This document shows, one piece after another, positions 1 through 8,816 of a DNA stretch of 15,252 bases (position 1 is the first letter of the stretch; each line of letters starts with the position of its first letter). The notes beneath the pieces were generated by a model. The model was not told the origin of the DNA. It made no database searches and was given only the letters and a program-made list of their open reading frames with translations. The stretch covers positions 1-15,252 of the forward strand of contig JBNKIW010000056.1 of assembly GCA_050290865.1 (NCBI GenBank), read 5' to 3'. The position numbers and the translations under genes were made by a program. Source of the stretch: JARRLC01 sp050290865 (lineage in GTDB: Bacteria > Pseudomonadota > Alphaproteobacteria > Rhizobiales > Rhodomicrobiaceae).

Positions 1-345
1 GTCCGGCCATCGAAGAAGAGCATCAAGCGCATGGTGGGGAAAATCCATGCGTTGACCGAACGCAAAGGTACCTGGCAAGAAACCACAGCGCTGATTGGGA
101 AGTTGAACCGAAGCCTACGCGGATGGGCCAACTACTTTCAAATAGGTACCACCCGTAAAGCATACCGGACACTCGACAAGTACACAGCGATGCGGTTGCG
201 CCGGTGGTTGCGGTGTAAGCACAAAGTCAGACGACGCAAGGACGGGACCTATCCACTCTCGCACCTTTACGGGTATNNNNNNNNNNATTTCGGGCTCGTA
301 CGTCTGACGGCACTTGGTCGCGACCAGTCGTGGGCGAAGGCGTGA
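1..345 (+). CDS. ltrA: Group II intron reverse transcriptase/maturase, C-terminal fragment
   Basis: The frame is open from base 1 to the TGA at 343-345, so the gene enters from upstream and only about 114 codons of the C-terminus are here. A methionine codon at 31 is internal, not a start. The text matches the maturase (X) domain of bacterial group II intron proteins: the stretch around LNRSLRGWANYF, a basic region with RLRRWLRCKHK, and the usual ending GLVRL...WAKA. The X domain binds the intron RNA and helps splicing and mobility. Intron RNA domain V follows 12 nt after the stop, as expected. A 10-N gap interrupts codons 93-96, so the residues there and the true gap length are unknown. Identification is confident; whether the element is intact cannot be judged because the RT domain is outside the window. 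Confidence 0.88.
   Translation, partial: VRPSKKSIKRMVGKIHALTERKGTWQETTALIGKLNRSLRGWANYFQIGTTRKAYRTLDKYTAMRLRRWLRCKHKVRRRKDGTYPLSHLYGYXXXXFGLVRLTALGRDQSWAKA
277..286. other. Assembly gap (10 N)
   Basis: Ten undetermined bases lie inside the maturase coding region. The reading frame is the same on both sides when the gap is taken as 10 nt, and family-typical text resumes at once (FGLVRL). The gap may therefore be small, but a fixed 10-N run is often a scaffold placeholder of arbitrary length. Linkage between bases 1-276 and the rest of the window rests on scaffolding. Confidence 0.95.
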
Positions 346-357
346 CGTCTTGTCCGA

Positions 358-390
358 GAGCCCGATGCGGGAAATCCGCACGTCGGGTTC
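358..390 (+). ncRNA. Group II intron domain V
   Basis: This segment folds as the catalytic domain V hairpin. An outer helix pairs GAGCCCGA (358-365) with TCGGGTTC (383-390). An inner helix pairs GCGG with CCGC, closed by a GAAA-type loop. A short bulge with AC separates the helices on the 3' side, and the AGC triad lies at 359-361. It starts 12 nt after the maturase stop codon, the normal position. Domain VI and the 3' splice site should lie in roughly the next 40-60 nt. The sequence there begins with the usual GATGAGGGG, but I could not place the branch adenosine or intron end with confidence. Confidence 0.8.
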
Positions 391-689
391 GATGAGGGGG
401 ATGTGGAAACGGAGTCACGGCCGGACCATTAAGGCACCGTCAGACGAAAGGGACGGCAACGGATATGTCCAGCCTAAAGCCACCGCGCCACATCTCTACT
501 CTACCATAGCGCGCGTATACATGCAAAAGATCACCGCTTCGGCACGAACGGGCACCACTCGGCTGAACAGCATGGTCGATGCGGCCATGAAAAAGACCGA
601 ATTGCCCCCTCATCGATCAGGGAACAGAATGCTGTCGTCAGCGCAGCGGCGAGCTTGCGTGCAGTGAATTTAAGGGGCAACCACGCAGC
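391..689. other. Noncoding stretch between intron and SWIM operon
   Basis: The first 40-60 bases should hold intron domain VI and the 3' splice junction. The remainder is flanking (exon) sequence with no convincing coding frame; a plus-strand frame over 314-667 has no recognisable protein character. A weak promoter-like pair, TTGCCC (602-607) and CAGAAT (625-630) with 17-nt spacing, could drive the downstream operon, but each box matches only 4 of 6 consensus bases. AAGGGG at 672-677 is a plausible but distant ribosome binding site for the ATG at 690. Confidence 0.4.
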
Positions 690-2183
690 ATGGCGCTTGC
701 GTTAGAGCAGATTGAACAAATGGCGCCGGATCAGGCGTCGCTTTCGGCGGCCGCAGGCTTGCGCAAACCCGCGAAATGGCCGCTGCTGGCCCAGTTGGCA
801 GATGGCGCGCTGATCTGGGGTGAGTGTCAGGGATCGGGTTCTGCACCCTACCGCACGGTCGCCTCGCTCACAGACCTCGGCTACAAATGCACCTGCCCAA
901 GCCGTAAATCTCCCTGCAAACATGTGCTGGCGCTGATGTGGCAGTTCGTGGAGTCGCCAGCACGGTTTGAGGCCGCTGCGTCGTCACCCGACTGGGTGCG
1001 GGACTGGTTTGCGCGGCGCAAGGGGAAAGCCGGTACCGCCGCGGCGGAGGCGAAGACGACGGTTGCCGCAGGTGAGGGCGGGGCCATACCCGTCGCGCGT
1101 GGCGGCAAGCCGGGCGAAAAATCAATTTTGCTCTCTGCAGTGGAAGCCGGAACGCCCGCGGCGCGTGACGAGAAGGCCGAGGCCCGTGCTGCCCGTCAGC
1201 GCGAACGGCTCAAGGCCGAGCGCGAAGCGGCCGTCGCGGCTGGGCTGGATGAACTCGAACGCTGGCTGAGCGATCAGGCGTCGAGCGGCTTCGCTGCATT
1301 CGTTCCCGTAGCGCACGAGCAGTGCCGTCTCGCTGCGCGCCGCCTTGTCGATGCCAAGGCGCCAGCGCTTGCGGCCAGCGTCGATGCCCTGCCGAGCGAG
1401 CTGTTCGCGCTACCGGAAGACCTGCGCGCCGATTACGTCGTTGACCGGCTCGGCACAATCGCACTCCTCATCAGCGCCCACCGGCGCGTGGATCGCCTGC
1501 CCACCGAGCTTGCGCAGGATGTGCGCCGGGCCATCGGCTGGTCATTGAAACGCGATGAACTGCTTGCCGACCCTGAGGCGGTTCGCGTTAAAGGAACATG
1601 GCTCGTCGCCGCCACGCGCGACGAGGTGCAGCCGGACAAGCTCAGGCGGCTGGAAACGTGGCTCGTGCGCGAACCGGACGTCAATCGTGCGGCCACGGCA
1701 GATGATCACCGCTTTGCGCTGCTGCTCGACTTCGTTCCGGCTATGGGTGGGGGCGGTGCGTCCTTCCCCTATACCCCGGGCGAACGCTTCACCGCCGAGT
1801 TGGCCTATTACCCTTCCGCCACGCCCATGCGTGCGATACTGGTCGAGCGCAGCATCCTGGAGGGCCAAGGCGTTTGGCCGGCGCCAGCCAGCGGACTAGC
1901 CGACGCGTATGATGGATATCTCCAGGCCGTGGCCCGGAACCCGTTCATTGGTGAATGGCCAACCGCCGCAAAGGGCGTCACAATTGAGGAGCGCGGCGCG
2001 GGCGGAATCTGGCTCGCGGACGGCGCAGGCGGATTCGAGCTGCGCATCGCACCGAAGCAGGCGCAGGCGCTGCTGCCCTTGTCCGGCATGGCGAACCTGC
2101 CGGTAATCGGACTTTGGAACGGGCGTCTTTTCACGGTGCTGGCAGCAGAAACGCCACTGGGGCGCTGGTGGTGGGAGGGCTGA
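690..2183 (+). CDS. SWIM zinc-finger protein (MoxR/VWA operon)
   Basis: This 497-residue protein carries a SWIM-type zinc site near the N-terminus: C67-x-C69-x6-C76-x-H78, within CTCPSRKSPCKH. SWIM domains bind zinc and are thought to mediate DNA or protein contacts. An Ala/Arg/Lys/Glu-rich region follows (about 105-180, probably partly coiled coil), then a long C-terminal region of no recognised fold that ends in a Trp-rich tail. No signal peptide or membrane span is visible. It is the first gene of a five-gene operon, with the next start 3 nt after its stop. SWIM proteins of this type are commonly found beside DUF5691, MoxR and VWA genes; their exact role is unknown. The ATG at 690 is preferred because it directly precedes the conserved N-terminal part. 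Family call sure, function open. Confidence 0.85.
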   Translation: MALALEQIEQMAPDQASLSAAAGLRKPAKWPLLAQLADGALIWGECQGSGSAPYRTVASLTDLGYKCTCPSRKSPCKHVLALMWQFVESPARFEAAASSPDWVRDWFARRKGKAGTAAAEAKTTVAAGEGGAIPVARGGKPGEKSILLSAVEAGTPAARDEKAEARAARQRERLKAEREAAVAAGLDELERWLSDQASSGFAAFVPVAHEQCRLAARRLVDAKAPALAASVDALPSELFALPEDLRADYVVDRLGTIALLISAHRRVDRLPTELAQDVRRAIGWSLKRDELLADPEAVRVKGTWLVAATRDEVQPDKLRRLETWLVREPDVNRAATADDHRFALLLDFVPAMGGGGASFPYTPGERFTAELAYYPSATPMRAILVERSILEGQGVWPAPASGLADAYDGYLQAVARNPFIGEWPTAAKGVTIEERGAGGIWLADGAGGFELRIAPKQAQALLPLSGMANLPVIGLWNGRLFTVLAAETPLGRWWWEG

Positions 2184-2186
2184 TCC

Positions 2187-3668
2187 ATGACCGCACACGC
2201 CGCCATGATCAGCGATGCGCAGGCCGTGCAGTTGCGGCAGTCTCTGACGCTCGGCACGGCACGGGCCGCGCTGCCGCCGCTTGAGGGCACCATCGCCGCA
2301 GGCGGAACTCTGTCCGCGCTCGCCATCGCCGCCATGACGGTGCGTTTCGCCGCCCGGCCTGTCCCCGACGCTGCGAACCGTCCGGCGGTGCGCCGCCTGC
2401 CCGAACCAATCGGCCCGCTCATGAGCGAAAACCTGCGCGCATCATTCCTGAGGCTGATGCGCGTCAGGGACGCGGAAAGCCGTGCAACATTGTTTGCAGC
2501 CGCTATGAGCCGCCTCGCGGCGCGGGGTCTGAGCCTCCACCCGTTCGACCTGCCAGCCCTGAGTGGCGTGCTGCATTTCGCCCGTTCGGGCCTTGGACCA
2601 GTGGAACGCGCCTATCTGATGCTGTCGGGCGATCAGAGCGCCAGCATAAGTCCGGGGCTTTACTATACCGAGATCACATCGGGGAACTGGCGCGAATTCG
2701 GCAAAACCGAACGCATCGCCTTTCTGCGGACGCTGCGCAGCCGCGATCCGGATGCCGCCCGTGCCCTGCTGGAGACAGATTTCAACACTGACCCCGCCGC
2801 CACCCGTGCCGAACTGGTCGAAACGCTGCATGTGGGGCTCGGCGAGGCAGATCGGCCGTTCCTGGAGACGCTGGCCCAAGATCGTGCTGCGAGCGTGCGC
2901 AAAACAGCCGATCTGCTTTTGCGCGGCGTGCGAGGCTCTGAACCGTATAACGCGCAGCTTTCCGAACTAACCGATTACATCTCTCAGAAAATGAACGGGA
3001 CACCAAAGAAGGGGCGCGATTTCCGCTGGGGTTCCCCCGTATCGGCGACCGAAGACTCAACTGCGGCAATCATTCGCGATGCGAGGGGGCCTTTTTTTAG
3101 CGACGTCGCCGTTCACCTTGATTTAGCGCCAGAAACCCTTGCCAGCGTCGAGCTTGGAAGCGACGTGATTTCCGCAATCCTGATCCGTGCCGCAGCGGTG
3201 GAAGGACTGCGGGAGTATATACTTTCCCTCGGCATGCATAGTCCCGAACACGACGGCCCGCTTTTTCTCAGTGCCATTGCCGATGTCATCGATGACTGGC
3301 CGCACCAGGAGCGATTGGCTGTCGCCCGCCAGCTTCTCAGTCTGAAACCGCTGCGCCTGTCACCGCAACATAAAGACATTGCGTATGCCGCTGAAAATCT
3401 GCGCGGCCCATTGGCAACAGACTCTGCCGAAGCGCTCCTGGGCAGCGCGGAATTCACAGAGTTCATCGAGGACTGCGCGAGCATCGAAGACCACCGCCGC
3501 CATGGCTATTGCGCTAATCTCATCCGCCTCGCGACACTGATCCCGCCGGAACTGGCCACGCCGTTCCGCGTGTCGCTGGACAAAGTCGTCAGCCCCGATG
3601 CCATCGGCGCCCAGCTATTCACCGATTTCCAGGCCGCACTCGCGGCCGAACTCAACGCTTGCTCCTGA
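2187..3668 (+). CDS. DUF5691 family helical-repeat protein
   Basis: This 493-residue protein resembles the DUF5691 family, which accompanies SWIM and MoxR/VWA genes. The clearest region, about residues 172-250, holds HEAT-like helical repeats with the pattern FLRTLRSRDPDAARALL, then a DRAASVRKTADLLL segment. This suggests a protein-binding scaffold. There are no enzyme motifs, signal peptide or clear membrane spans. The ATG lies 3 nt after the SWIM stop, with GGGAGG (2173-2178) inside the end of the upstream gene as the ribosome binding site, which indicates translational coupling. The MoxR gene begins 12 nt after this stop. A likely role is a substrate adaptor or regulator for the MoxR ATPase, inferred only from the operon. 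The family assignment comes from recognition of the repeat text and the neighbours, not from a search. Confidence 0.75.
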   Translation: MTAHAAMISDAQAVQLRQSLTLGTARAALPPLEGTIAAGGTLSALAIAAMTVRFAARPVPDAANRPAVRRLPEPIGPLMSENLRASFLRLMRVRDAESRATLFAAAMSRLAARGLSLHPFDLPALSGVLHFARSGLGPVERAYLMLSGDQSASISPGLYYTEITSGNWREFGKTERIAFLRTLRSRDPDAARALLETDFNTDPAATRAELVETLHVGLGEADRPFLETLAQDRAASVRKTADLLLRGVRGSEPYNAQLSELTDYISQKMNGTPKKGRDFRWGSPVSATEDSTAAIIRDARGPFFSDVAVHLDLAPETLASVELGSDVISAILIRAAAVEGLREYILSLGMHSPEHDGPLFLSAIADVIDDWPHQERLAVARQLLSLKPLRLSPQHKDIAYAAENLRGPLATDSAEALLGSAEFTEFIEDCASIEDHRRHGYCANLIRLATLIPPELATPFRVSLDKVVSPDAIGAQLFTDFQAALAAELNACS

Positions 3669-3680
3669 AGAGGTTTCCGA

Positions 3681-4817
3681 ATGGCGAAGTCCCCCCGATC
3701 CGCATCCGATCGCGACCAGCCCAAGCCGAACGGTGCCAGCGAACAGCTCCGGTTGCCCGCCGAGGCAATGTTCGCCGAAGAACTGGCCGCGCTCGCGAAA
3801 GAGGATGGCCGCGACCGCCCCGTCGGCTGGGCGCTGTCGCCGCAGGCGGTGGTGACGTACCTTCTCGGCGGCAAACTGACGCCCAAGGGCGCCGACATCT
3901 CACCGAAATACATCGGCAACCGGCGCCTGATCGAAACGGCGGTGGCGACGCTGGCAACGGACCGCGCGCTTCTTCTGCTTGGTGTGCCGGGTACGGCGAA
4001 ATCATGGGTGTCTGAACACCTGGCAGCGGCGATCTGCGGCAACAGCCAGCTTCTCATCCAGTGCACGGCGGGCACCGACGAGAACCAGATCCGCTATGGC
4101 TGGAACTACGCACAGCTTCTCGCGCATGGCCCAACCCGTGACGCGCTTGTCCCGACGCCGCTGATGCGCGGCATGGAGAGCGGCAAGATCGTGCGGTTCG
4201 AAGAACTCACCCGCATGGGTTCGGACGTGCAGGATACCCTCATTACCGTGTTATCGGAAAAAGTGCTGCCGGTCCCCGAGTTGAACAGCGCGGTGTTTGC
4301 GGCGCGCGGCTTCAACATCATCGCCACAGCGAACAATCGCGACAAGGGCGTGAACGATCTCTCCTCGGCGCTGAAGCGGCGCTTCAATGTGGTGGTGCTG
4401 CCGCTGCCCGATGGCGTGGACGAGGAAGTCGCGATCGTGATCAAGCGCGTGGGCGAGATCGGTTCGTCGCTGAGGCTGCCCGCCATCGAGCCGGCCGACC
4501 GCGAGATCGAGCGCGTCGTCACCATTTTCAAGGAACTGCGCGACGGCACGACACTTAACGGCAAGCTGAAGCTGAAGACGCCGTCCTCGACGCTGTCCAC
4601 CGCCGAGGCCATCGCCGTGACGATCGGCGCGTGGTCGAACGCGGGCTATTTCGGTGCGGGCGAGATCGATGCGACGAGCCTTGCCGCCAATCTCGTGGGC
4701 GCTATCGTGAAAGATCCGCTCCAGGATAAGATGGTGCTGCAGGAATACCTCGAAACGGTGGTGAAGGATCGCAAAGGCTGGCGCGATCTCTACGACGCCG
4801 TGCGCGAGGTCTTGTGA
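3681..4817 (+). CDS. MoxR-type AAA+ ATPase
   Basis: This is a 378-residue AAA+ ATPase of the MoxR branch. Walker A is GVPGTAKS (101-108, K107). The Walker B position reads IVRFEEL with E174-E175 where most AAA+ proteins have Asp-Glu. Sensor 1 lies in IIATANNRDKG (N218/N219), followed by ALKRRFN, which holds candidate arginine-finger residues. About 95 residues precede Walker A. MoxR ATPases form hexameric rings that remodel or activate partner proteins and usually work with a VWA-domain protein; one is encoded two genes downstream. AGAGG in the 12-nt gap region before the ATG gives a ribosome binding site. The next gene begins 1 nt after this stop. The family call is firm; the client is unknown. 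Confidence 0.93.
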   Translation: MAKSPRSASDRDQPKPNGASEQLRLPAEAMFAEELAALAKEDGRDRPVGWALSPQAVVTYLLGGKLTPKGADISPKYIGNRRLIETAVATLATDRALLLLGVPGTAKSWVSEHLAAAICGNSQLLIQCTAGTDENQIRYGWNYAQLLAHGPTRDALVPTPLMRGMESGKIVRFEELTRMGSDVQDTLITVLSEKVLPVPELNSAVFAARGFNIIATANNRDKGVNDLSSALKRRFNVVVLPLPDGVDEEVAIVIKRVGEIGSSLRLPAIEPADREIERVVTIFKELRDGTTLNGKLKLKTPSSTLSTAEAIAVTIGAWSNAGYFGAGEIDATSLAANLVGAIVKDPLQDKMVLQEYLETVVKDRKGWRDLYDAVREVL

Positions 4818-4818
4818 A

Positions 4819-7227
4819 GTGGCGGACGAAGGGCTGCATCTTCTTGGCATAAGGCACCACGGCCCCGGCTCCGCGGCGAGCGTGGAGGCGGCTCTCGACG
4901 AGCTTACGCCCGAGATCGTGCTGATCGAAGGCCCGCCGGAAGCGAACGAACTGCTCCGCTACGCGGTGCGCGAGGAAATGCGTCCACCGCTGGCGCTGCT
5001 CGTCTACGCCACCGACGAACCGGCGCTTGCGAGCTTCTATCCCTTCGCAGCCTATTCGCCGGAATGGCGTGCGATCCATTGGGCGCTGGCTAACGGCAAG
5101 CGGGTGCGGTTCATCGACCTGCCCGCCACGCACGAACTGGCGCTCACCAAGGCGGCTCGTGAGGCTGCTGAAGCGGCGAGGTCCGCCGAGCAAGGCGAGG
5201 CGGAGAAAGACGAGAAAAATGACAGAGAATCCACGGAAGAAAGTGGCGAATTCGCTGCTGGTGCCTCCGCAGAGGACGACGACGAGGAGGCGGCTGCCGG
5301 GCATGTCTCTTGCGATCCGCTGGGAACGCTCGCCAAGGCCGCGGGCTACGAGGACGGCGAAGCCTGGTGGAACGCGCTGATCGAACAGGGCGCGCATGGG
5401 CGCGGCATCTTCACCGCGATCGAGCGCGCCATGGCGGCGCTCAGGGAAACGTCCGGGATGCAATTGCGCGGCACCCCGGGGAGGCGCGAGCATGAGGCGC
5501 GGCGCGAGGCTCATATGCGGCTCGCCATTCGCGAGGCGATGTCGGAGAAGAGCAGCAACATCGCCGTGGTCACGGGCGCGTGGCACGTACCGGCCCTGCG
5601 CGCGAAGGTTAACGTGGCCGATGACAAAGCGCTTCTGAAAGGCCTGCCGAAGATCAAAACCACCGCAACCTGGGTGCCGTGGACGAACTCGAGGCTGGCT
5701 GTGTCGAGCGGTTATGGTGCAGGCGTCGATTCACCGGGCTGGTATGCGCATATTTGGGATGGGTTACAGCGGGCGAAGGCGAAACGCGAAACTGGGCCAG
5801 CATTCGACCACGTGATTCACGCCGCCCGCTGGCAGACGCGCGTCGCCAGTCTCCTGCGCGCGGAACGCCAGACCGCCGACACTGCTAGCGTCATCGAAGC
5901 CGCGCGCCTCGCCACGGCGCTGGCCTCCGTGCGGGGGCTCGCCGTGCCCGGCCTCGGCGAAATGCAGGACGCCACCCTCGCCACGCTGTGCCACGGTGAA
6001 CCCCTCCGCTTGAAACTCATCATCGAGCGGCTGGTCATTGGCACCGATATCGGCGCGATTCCCGATGACGTGCCGCAAACGCCGCTGCAAGCGGATCTCA
6101 CCCGCTGGCAGAAGCGCGTGAAGCTGAAGCCCGGCGCGATGCCCGAGGAGTTATCCATCGACCTGCGGTCGGAAAACGGGCTGGCGCGCTCCACGCTACT
6201 GCACCGGTTGAACCTGATCAGCGTCCCGTGGGGCCGCATGACCGGCGCAGGATCGTCGCGCGGCACCTACCGCGAAAACTGGATCCTGGAATGGAAACCG
6301 GAACTTGCCGTGCGGCTGGTTGAGGCACTCATTCACGGAACGACTGTTGAAGCGGCCGCCACAGGCGCGGCCCTCGCTGGCGAAAAGGTGCATGATCTGG
6401 GGCGGCTTTCATCGCTCGTCCAGGACTGCCTTAACGCCGACCTCCCCGAAGCCGCCAGCCGTCTGATCGCGCGCCTTCAGGCAGAGGCCGCGCAAACCAG
6501 CGGTCTGGAACCGCTCCTGACCGCCGTGCCACCGTTGGCGCAAGTGCTGCGCTATGGCACAGCCCGGCGCGTGCCCGTCGAGCCGCTGACGCTCCTGGTG
6601 AAAAGTCTTGCGGTCGAAGTGGCGGTCGCCCTTGTGCTAGGTTCCCAGAACCTTGAGGAAGCCACCGCGAGGACGCTGCTCAGCCGTATCACCGCATTCG
6701 ACCGCGCATTGGACCTGTTGGAAGATGCCGCCCTGGTCTCGATGTGGCGCGAGGCGCTTGGCAAGCTGCATCAGGTGGACGCAGCGGCGCCGTTGATCCG
6801 CGGCTGGGCAGTGCGCCGCCTCTATGATTGCGGTGATCTCGATGGCGATGCGAGCGAAACGGCACTGTTACAGGCGCTATCTCCCTCCGTTCCGCCCGCC
6901 GCAGGGGCTAGCTGGCTGGAAGGCTTCCTGGCTGGTGCAGGCACGGTGCTGCTGCATGATTCCCGCCTGATGGCACTGATCGACACTTGGCTGATGAGCC
7001 ACGGCGAGGAGGAATTCATCGGGCTCCTGCCAGCCCTGCGGCGCGCCACAAACGGCTTCGACAAAATGGAACGCCACCGCATTCTCGATGCCGTGGCAAA
7101 AGGTCAGGCAGGCGGGGGCAGCACGGCTTTCAAGGGCAAAATCAGCCTCAGCCCGCAATTCGCCGAAGCATTACCGCTGCTTGCGCTGATGCTCGGCAAC
7201 GATGCGGCGCCCGGAGACAATTCATGA
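4819..7227 (+). CDS. DUF5682 protein, possible TraB/TIKI-like hydrolase fold
   Basis: This 802-residue protein begins with GTG one base after the MoxR stop; GAGG at 4806-4809 can serve as ribosome binding site. The N-terminus (LGIRHHGPGS, then VLIEGPPEA) is typical of DUF5682. It contains two GxxH motifs, G10-I-R-H13 and G253-A-W-H256, and E37 at the end of a predicted beta strand. That pattern matches the hallmark of the TIKI/TraB/EreA/ChaN superfamily of metal-dependent hydrolases, so an enzymatic N-terminal domain (about 1-270) is a reasonable inference. A highly acidic low-complexity insert lies at about 115-155. The C-terminal 500 residues look helical with no recognised motif. The stop overlaps the next start (ATGA), so it is translationally coupled to the VWA gene. 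The substrate is unknown. Confidence 0.82.
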   Translation: MADEGLHLLGIRHHGPGSAASVEAALDELTPEIVLIEGPPEANELLRYAVREEMRPPLALLVYATDEPALASFYPFAAYSPEWRAIHWALANGKRVRFIDLPATHELALTKAAREAAEAARSAEQGEAEKDEKNDRESTEESGEFAAGASAEDDDEEAAAGHVSCDPLGTLAKAAGYEDGEAWWNALIEQGAHGRGIFTAIERAMAALRETSGMQLRGTPGRREHEARREAHMRLAIREAMSEKSSNIAVVTGAWHVPALRAKVNVADDKALLKGLPKIKTTATWVPWTNSRLAVSSGYGAGVDSPGWYAHIWDGLQRAKAKRETGPAFDHVIHAARWQTRVASLLRAERQTADTASVIEAARLATALASVRGLAVPGLGEMQDATLATLCHGEPLRLKLIIERLVIGTDIGAIPDDVPQTPLQADLTRWQKRVKLKPGAMPEELSIDLRSENGLARSTLLHRLNLISVPWGRMTGAGSSRGTYRENWILEWKPELAVRLVEALIHGTTVEAAATGAALAGEKVHDLGRLSSLVQDCLNADLPEAASRLIARLQAEAAQTSGLEPLLTAVPPLAQVLRYGTARRVPVEPLTLLVKSLAVEVAVALVLGSQNLEEATARTLLSRITAFDRALDLLEDAALVSMWREALGKLHQVDAAAPLIRGWAVRRLYDCGDLDGDASETALLQALSPSVPPAAGASWLEGFLAGAGTVLLHDSRLMALIDTWLMSHGEEEFIGLLPALRRATNGFDKMERHRILDAVAKGQAGGGSTAFKGKISLSPQFAEALPLLALMLGNDAAPGDNS

Positions 7228-8423
7228 GCGATCAGGCAAATCCCGATCCACGCGAACGCACGCGGCGCTGGCGCCTCGCTCTTGGTGACGACGATATCAG
7301 CGGCAATGCGTCCTGGCTCTCCGAGCGCGACGCGCGCCTCGACCGAGCTTTGTCCGCGCTCTATGGCGGCGATGACCGTGGCAGCGGAACGAACAAGCGC
7401 GGTGGCCTCGGTGGTTCGGCGCCGCGCGTGGCCCGTTGGCTGGGCGACATTCGTGAGTTTTTCCCGTCGCCGGTGGTGCAGGTGATCCAGCAGGATGCGT
7501 TCACGCGCCTCGGGCTGAAGCAGATGCTCCTGGAACCCGAGTTCCTCGCCGCCATCGAAGCCGACGTGCACCTCATCGCCGACCTCATCTCCCTGCGCGG
7601 CGTCATGCCGGAGAAGACGAAGGAAACCGCCCGCTCCGTGGTACGCAAGGTGGTGGACGAGTTGATGGCGAAGCTCGAGAGCAAGACGCAGATGGCCATT
7701 CGTGGTGCGCTCAAACGGGGCCAGCGCACACATCGCCCGCGCCACGCCGACATAGACTGGAGCCGCACCATCCGTGCAAATCTCCGCCACTGGCAAAAGG
7801 AGCATCGCACCATCGTGCCGGAAACGCTGATTGGCTTCGCCAGGAGGGCCCGCATCGCCGACCTCGACGAAGTGATCCTGTGCGTGGACCAGTCCGGCTC
7901 GATGGCGACGTCGGTCGTGTATTCCTCGATATTCGCCGCGGTGCTGGCGTCGATCCCAGCGATCAGGACGCAGTTCGTGGTGTTCGACACCGCCATCTAT
8001 GACATGACCGACGATCTCTCCGACCCGGTGGATGTGCTGTTCGGCGTCCAGCTTGGCGGCGGCACCGATATCAACCAGGCTCTGGCCTATTGCGAGCAGA
8101 AAATCCGCGCGCCGGGCCAGACGCATCTCGTACTGATCACCGACCTCTACGAAGGCGGCAACAACACTGAGATGCTGGCGCGCGCCGCTGCGCTGACGGC
8201 GGCGGGCGTGAACCTGATTGTGCTTCTTGCGCTCAGCGACGACGGCCGCCCGGCGTACGACGCCAGCAATGGCGCAGCGATTGCGGCGATGGGTGTGCCG
8301 GTGTTCGCCTGCACGCCCGACCTCTTCCCCGACATGATGGCTACCGCCCTGAAACGCGGGGACATGGCGCAATGGGCGGCGGTCAACAACGTGCCCGTCA
8401 TGCGTGGCGGGGATTTGCTGTAG
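7224..8423 (+). CDS. VWA-domain protein, MoxR partner
   Basis: This 399-residue protein has a complete metal-ion-dependent adhesion site (MIDAS) in its C-terminal VWA domain: D222-x-S224-x-S226 (DQSGS), T281 (GGGTD) and D307 (ITDLYEGG). The N-terminal 210 residues are helical and charged and include an Arg-rich segment. VWA proteins encoded with MoxR ATPases act as metal-dependent adaptors that deliver the ATPase to its client. The frame is open further upstream (to 6987), but the ATG at 7224 is chosen because it forms an ATGA overlap with the DUF5682 stop, has GGAG at 7213-7216, and is followed by family-like sequence. The upstream extension is only a shadow of DUF5682 coding. No signal peptide or membrane span is seen, so it is probably cytoplasmic. 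It is the last gene of the operon. Confidence 0.92.
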   Translation: MSDQANPDPRERTRRWRLALGDDDISGNASWLSERDARLDRALSALYGGDDRGSGTNKRGGLGGSAPRVARWLGDIREFFPSPVVQVIQQDAFTRLGLKQMLLEPEFLAAIEADVHLIADLISLRGVMPEKTKETARSVVRKVVDELMAKLESKTQMAIRGALKRGQRTHRPRHADIDWSRTIRANLRHWQKEHRTIVPETLIGFARRARIADLDEVILCVDQSGSMATSVVYSSIFAAVLASIPAIRTQFVVFDTAIYDMTDDLSDPVDVLFGVQLGGGTDINQALAYCEQKIRAPGQTHLVLITDLYEGGNNTEMLARAAALTAAGVNLIVLLALSDDGRPAYDASNGAAIAAMGVPVFACTPDLFPDMMATALKRGDMAQWAAVNNVPVMRGGDLL

Positions 8424-8816
8424 TTCGGAACGGTGAACAGTTGAATGCCTTCTGCACCGACGTTACGACGCTCGTCCCGCCGAAGGTTCGATCCTATACC
8501 TTGGGACGCACGGTCGTCGGCGGGCGAGCGTGCCTCAGCGGCGCCTACATCAAGCGACTGCTGTTAGGGGGACAGCGTCTTGTCTTGAACAGTAGGGCGA
8601 ACGTCGCCTTATGGAGCGATTCCGCCTCTGATCGAGAGCTCGCTTCGCCGTGCACCGAATAGTGGCAATGCGATCATTGCGTCGGGGAAGCGGGCTGCGA
8701 TTGCGCAATCGGCACGCCCGGATTTGCAGCGAGGTCAGATACCATTCGCCTGGAGGCTTCCGCCTGCCGCGTAAACGGCGGTCGCGGCTCACGTAGCTGC
8801 ACAGGAGCGAAATCTT
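8424..8816. other. Noncoding gap after the VWA operon
   Basis: I see no supportable gene, RNA or mobile element here. A plus-strand frame over 8372-8662 and a long minus-strand frame over 8550-9191 are shadows or low-quality frames with no family resemblance. A GC-rich dyad around 8758-8790 (CCGCC then GGCGG) has no T run, so I do not call it a terminator. The stretch may be the remains of a lost gene or an insertion, but there is no positive evidence for that. Confidence 0.4.

Noticed and set aside
314..667. A 117-codon plus-strand frame after the intron
   Set aside because: It overlaps the maturase end and the intron RNA domain V, with no protein-like composition or ribosome binding site.
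7104..8372. A 422-codon open frame on the minus strand
   Set aside because: It is antisense to the VWA gene with its full MIDAS; His/Arg/Gly-rich text without domain features marks it as a shadow.
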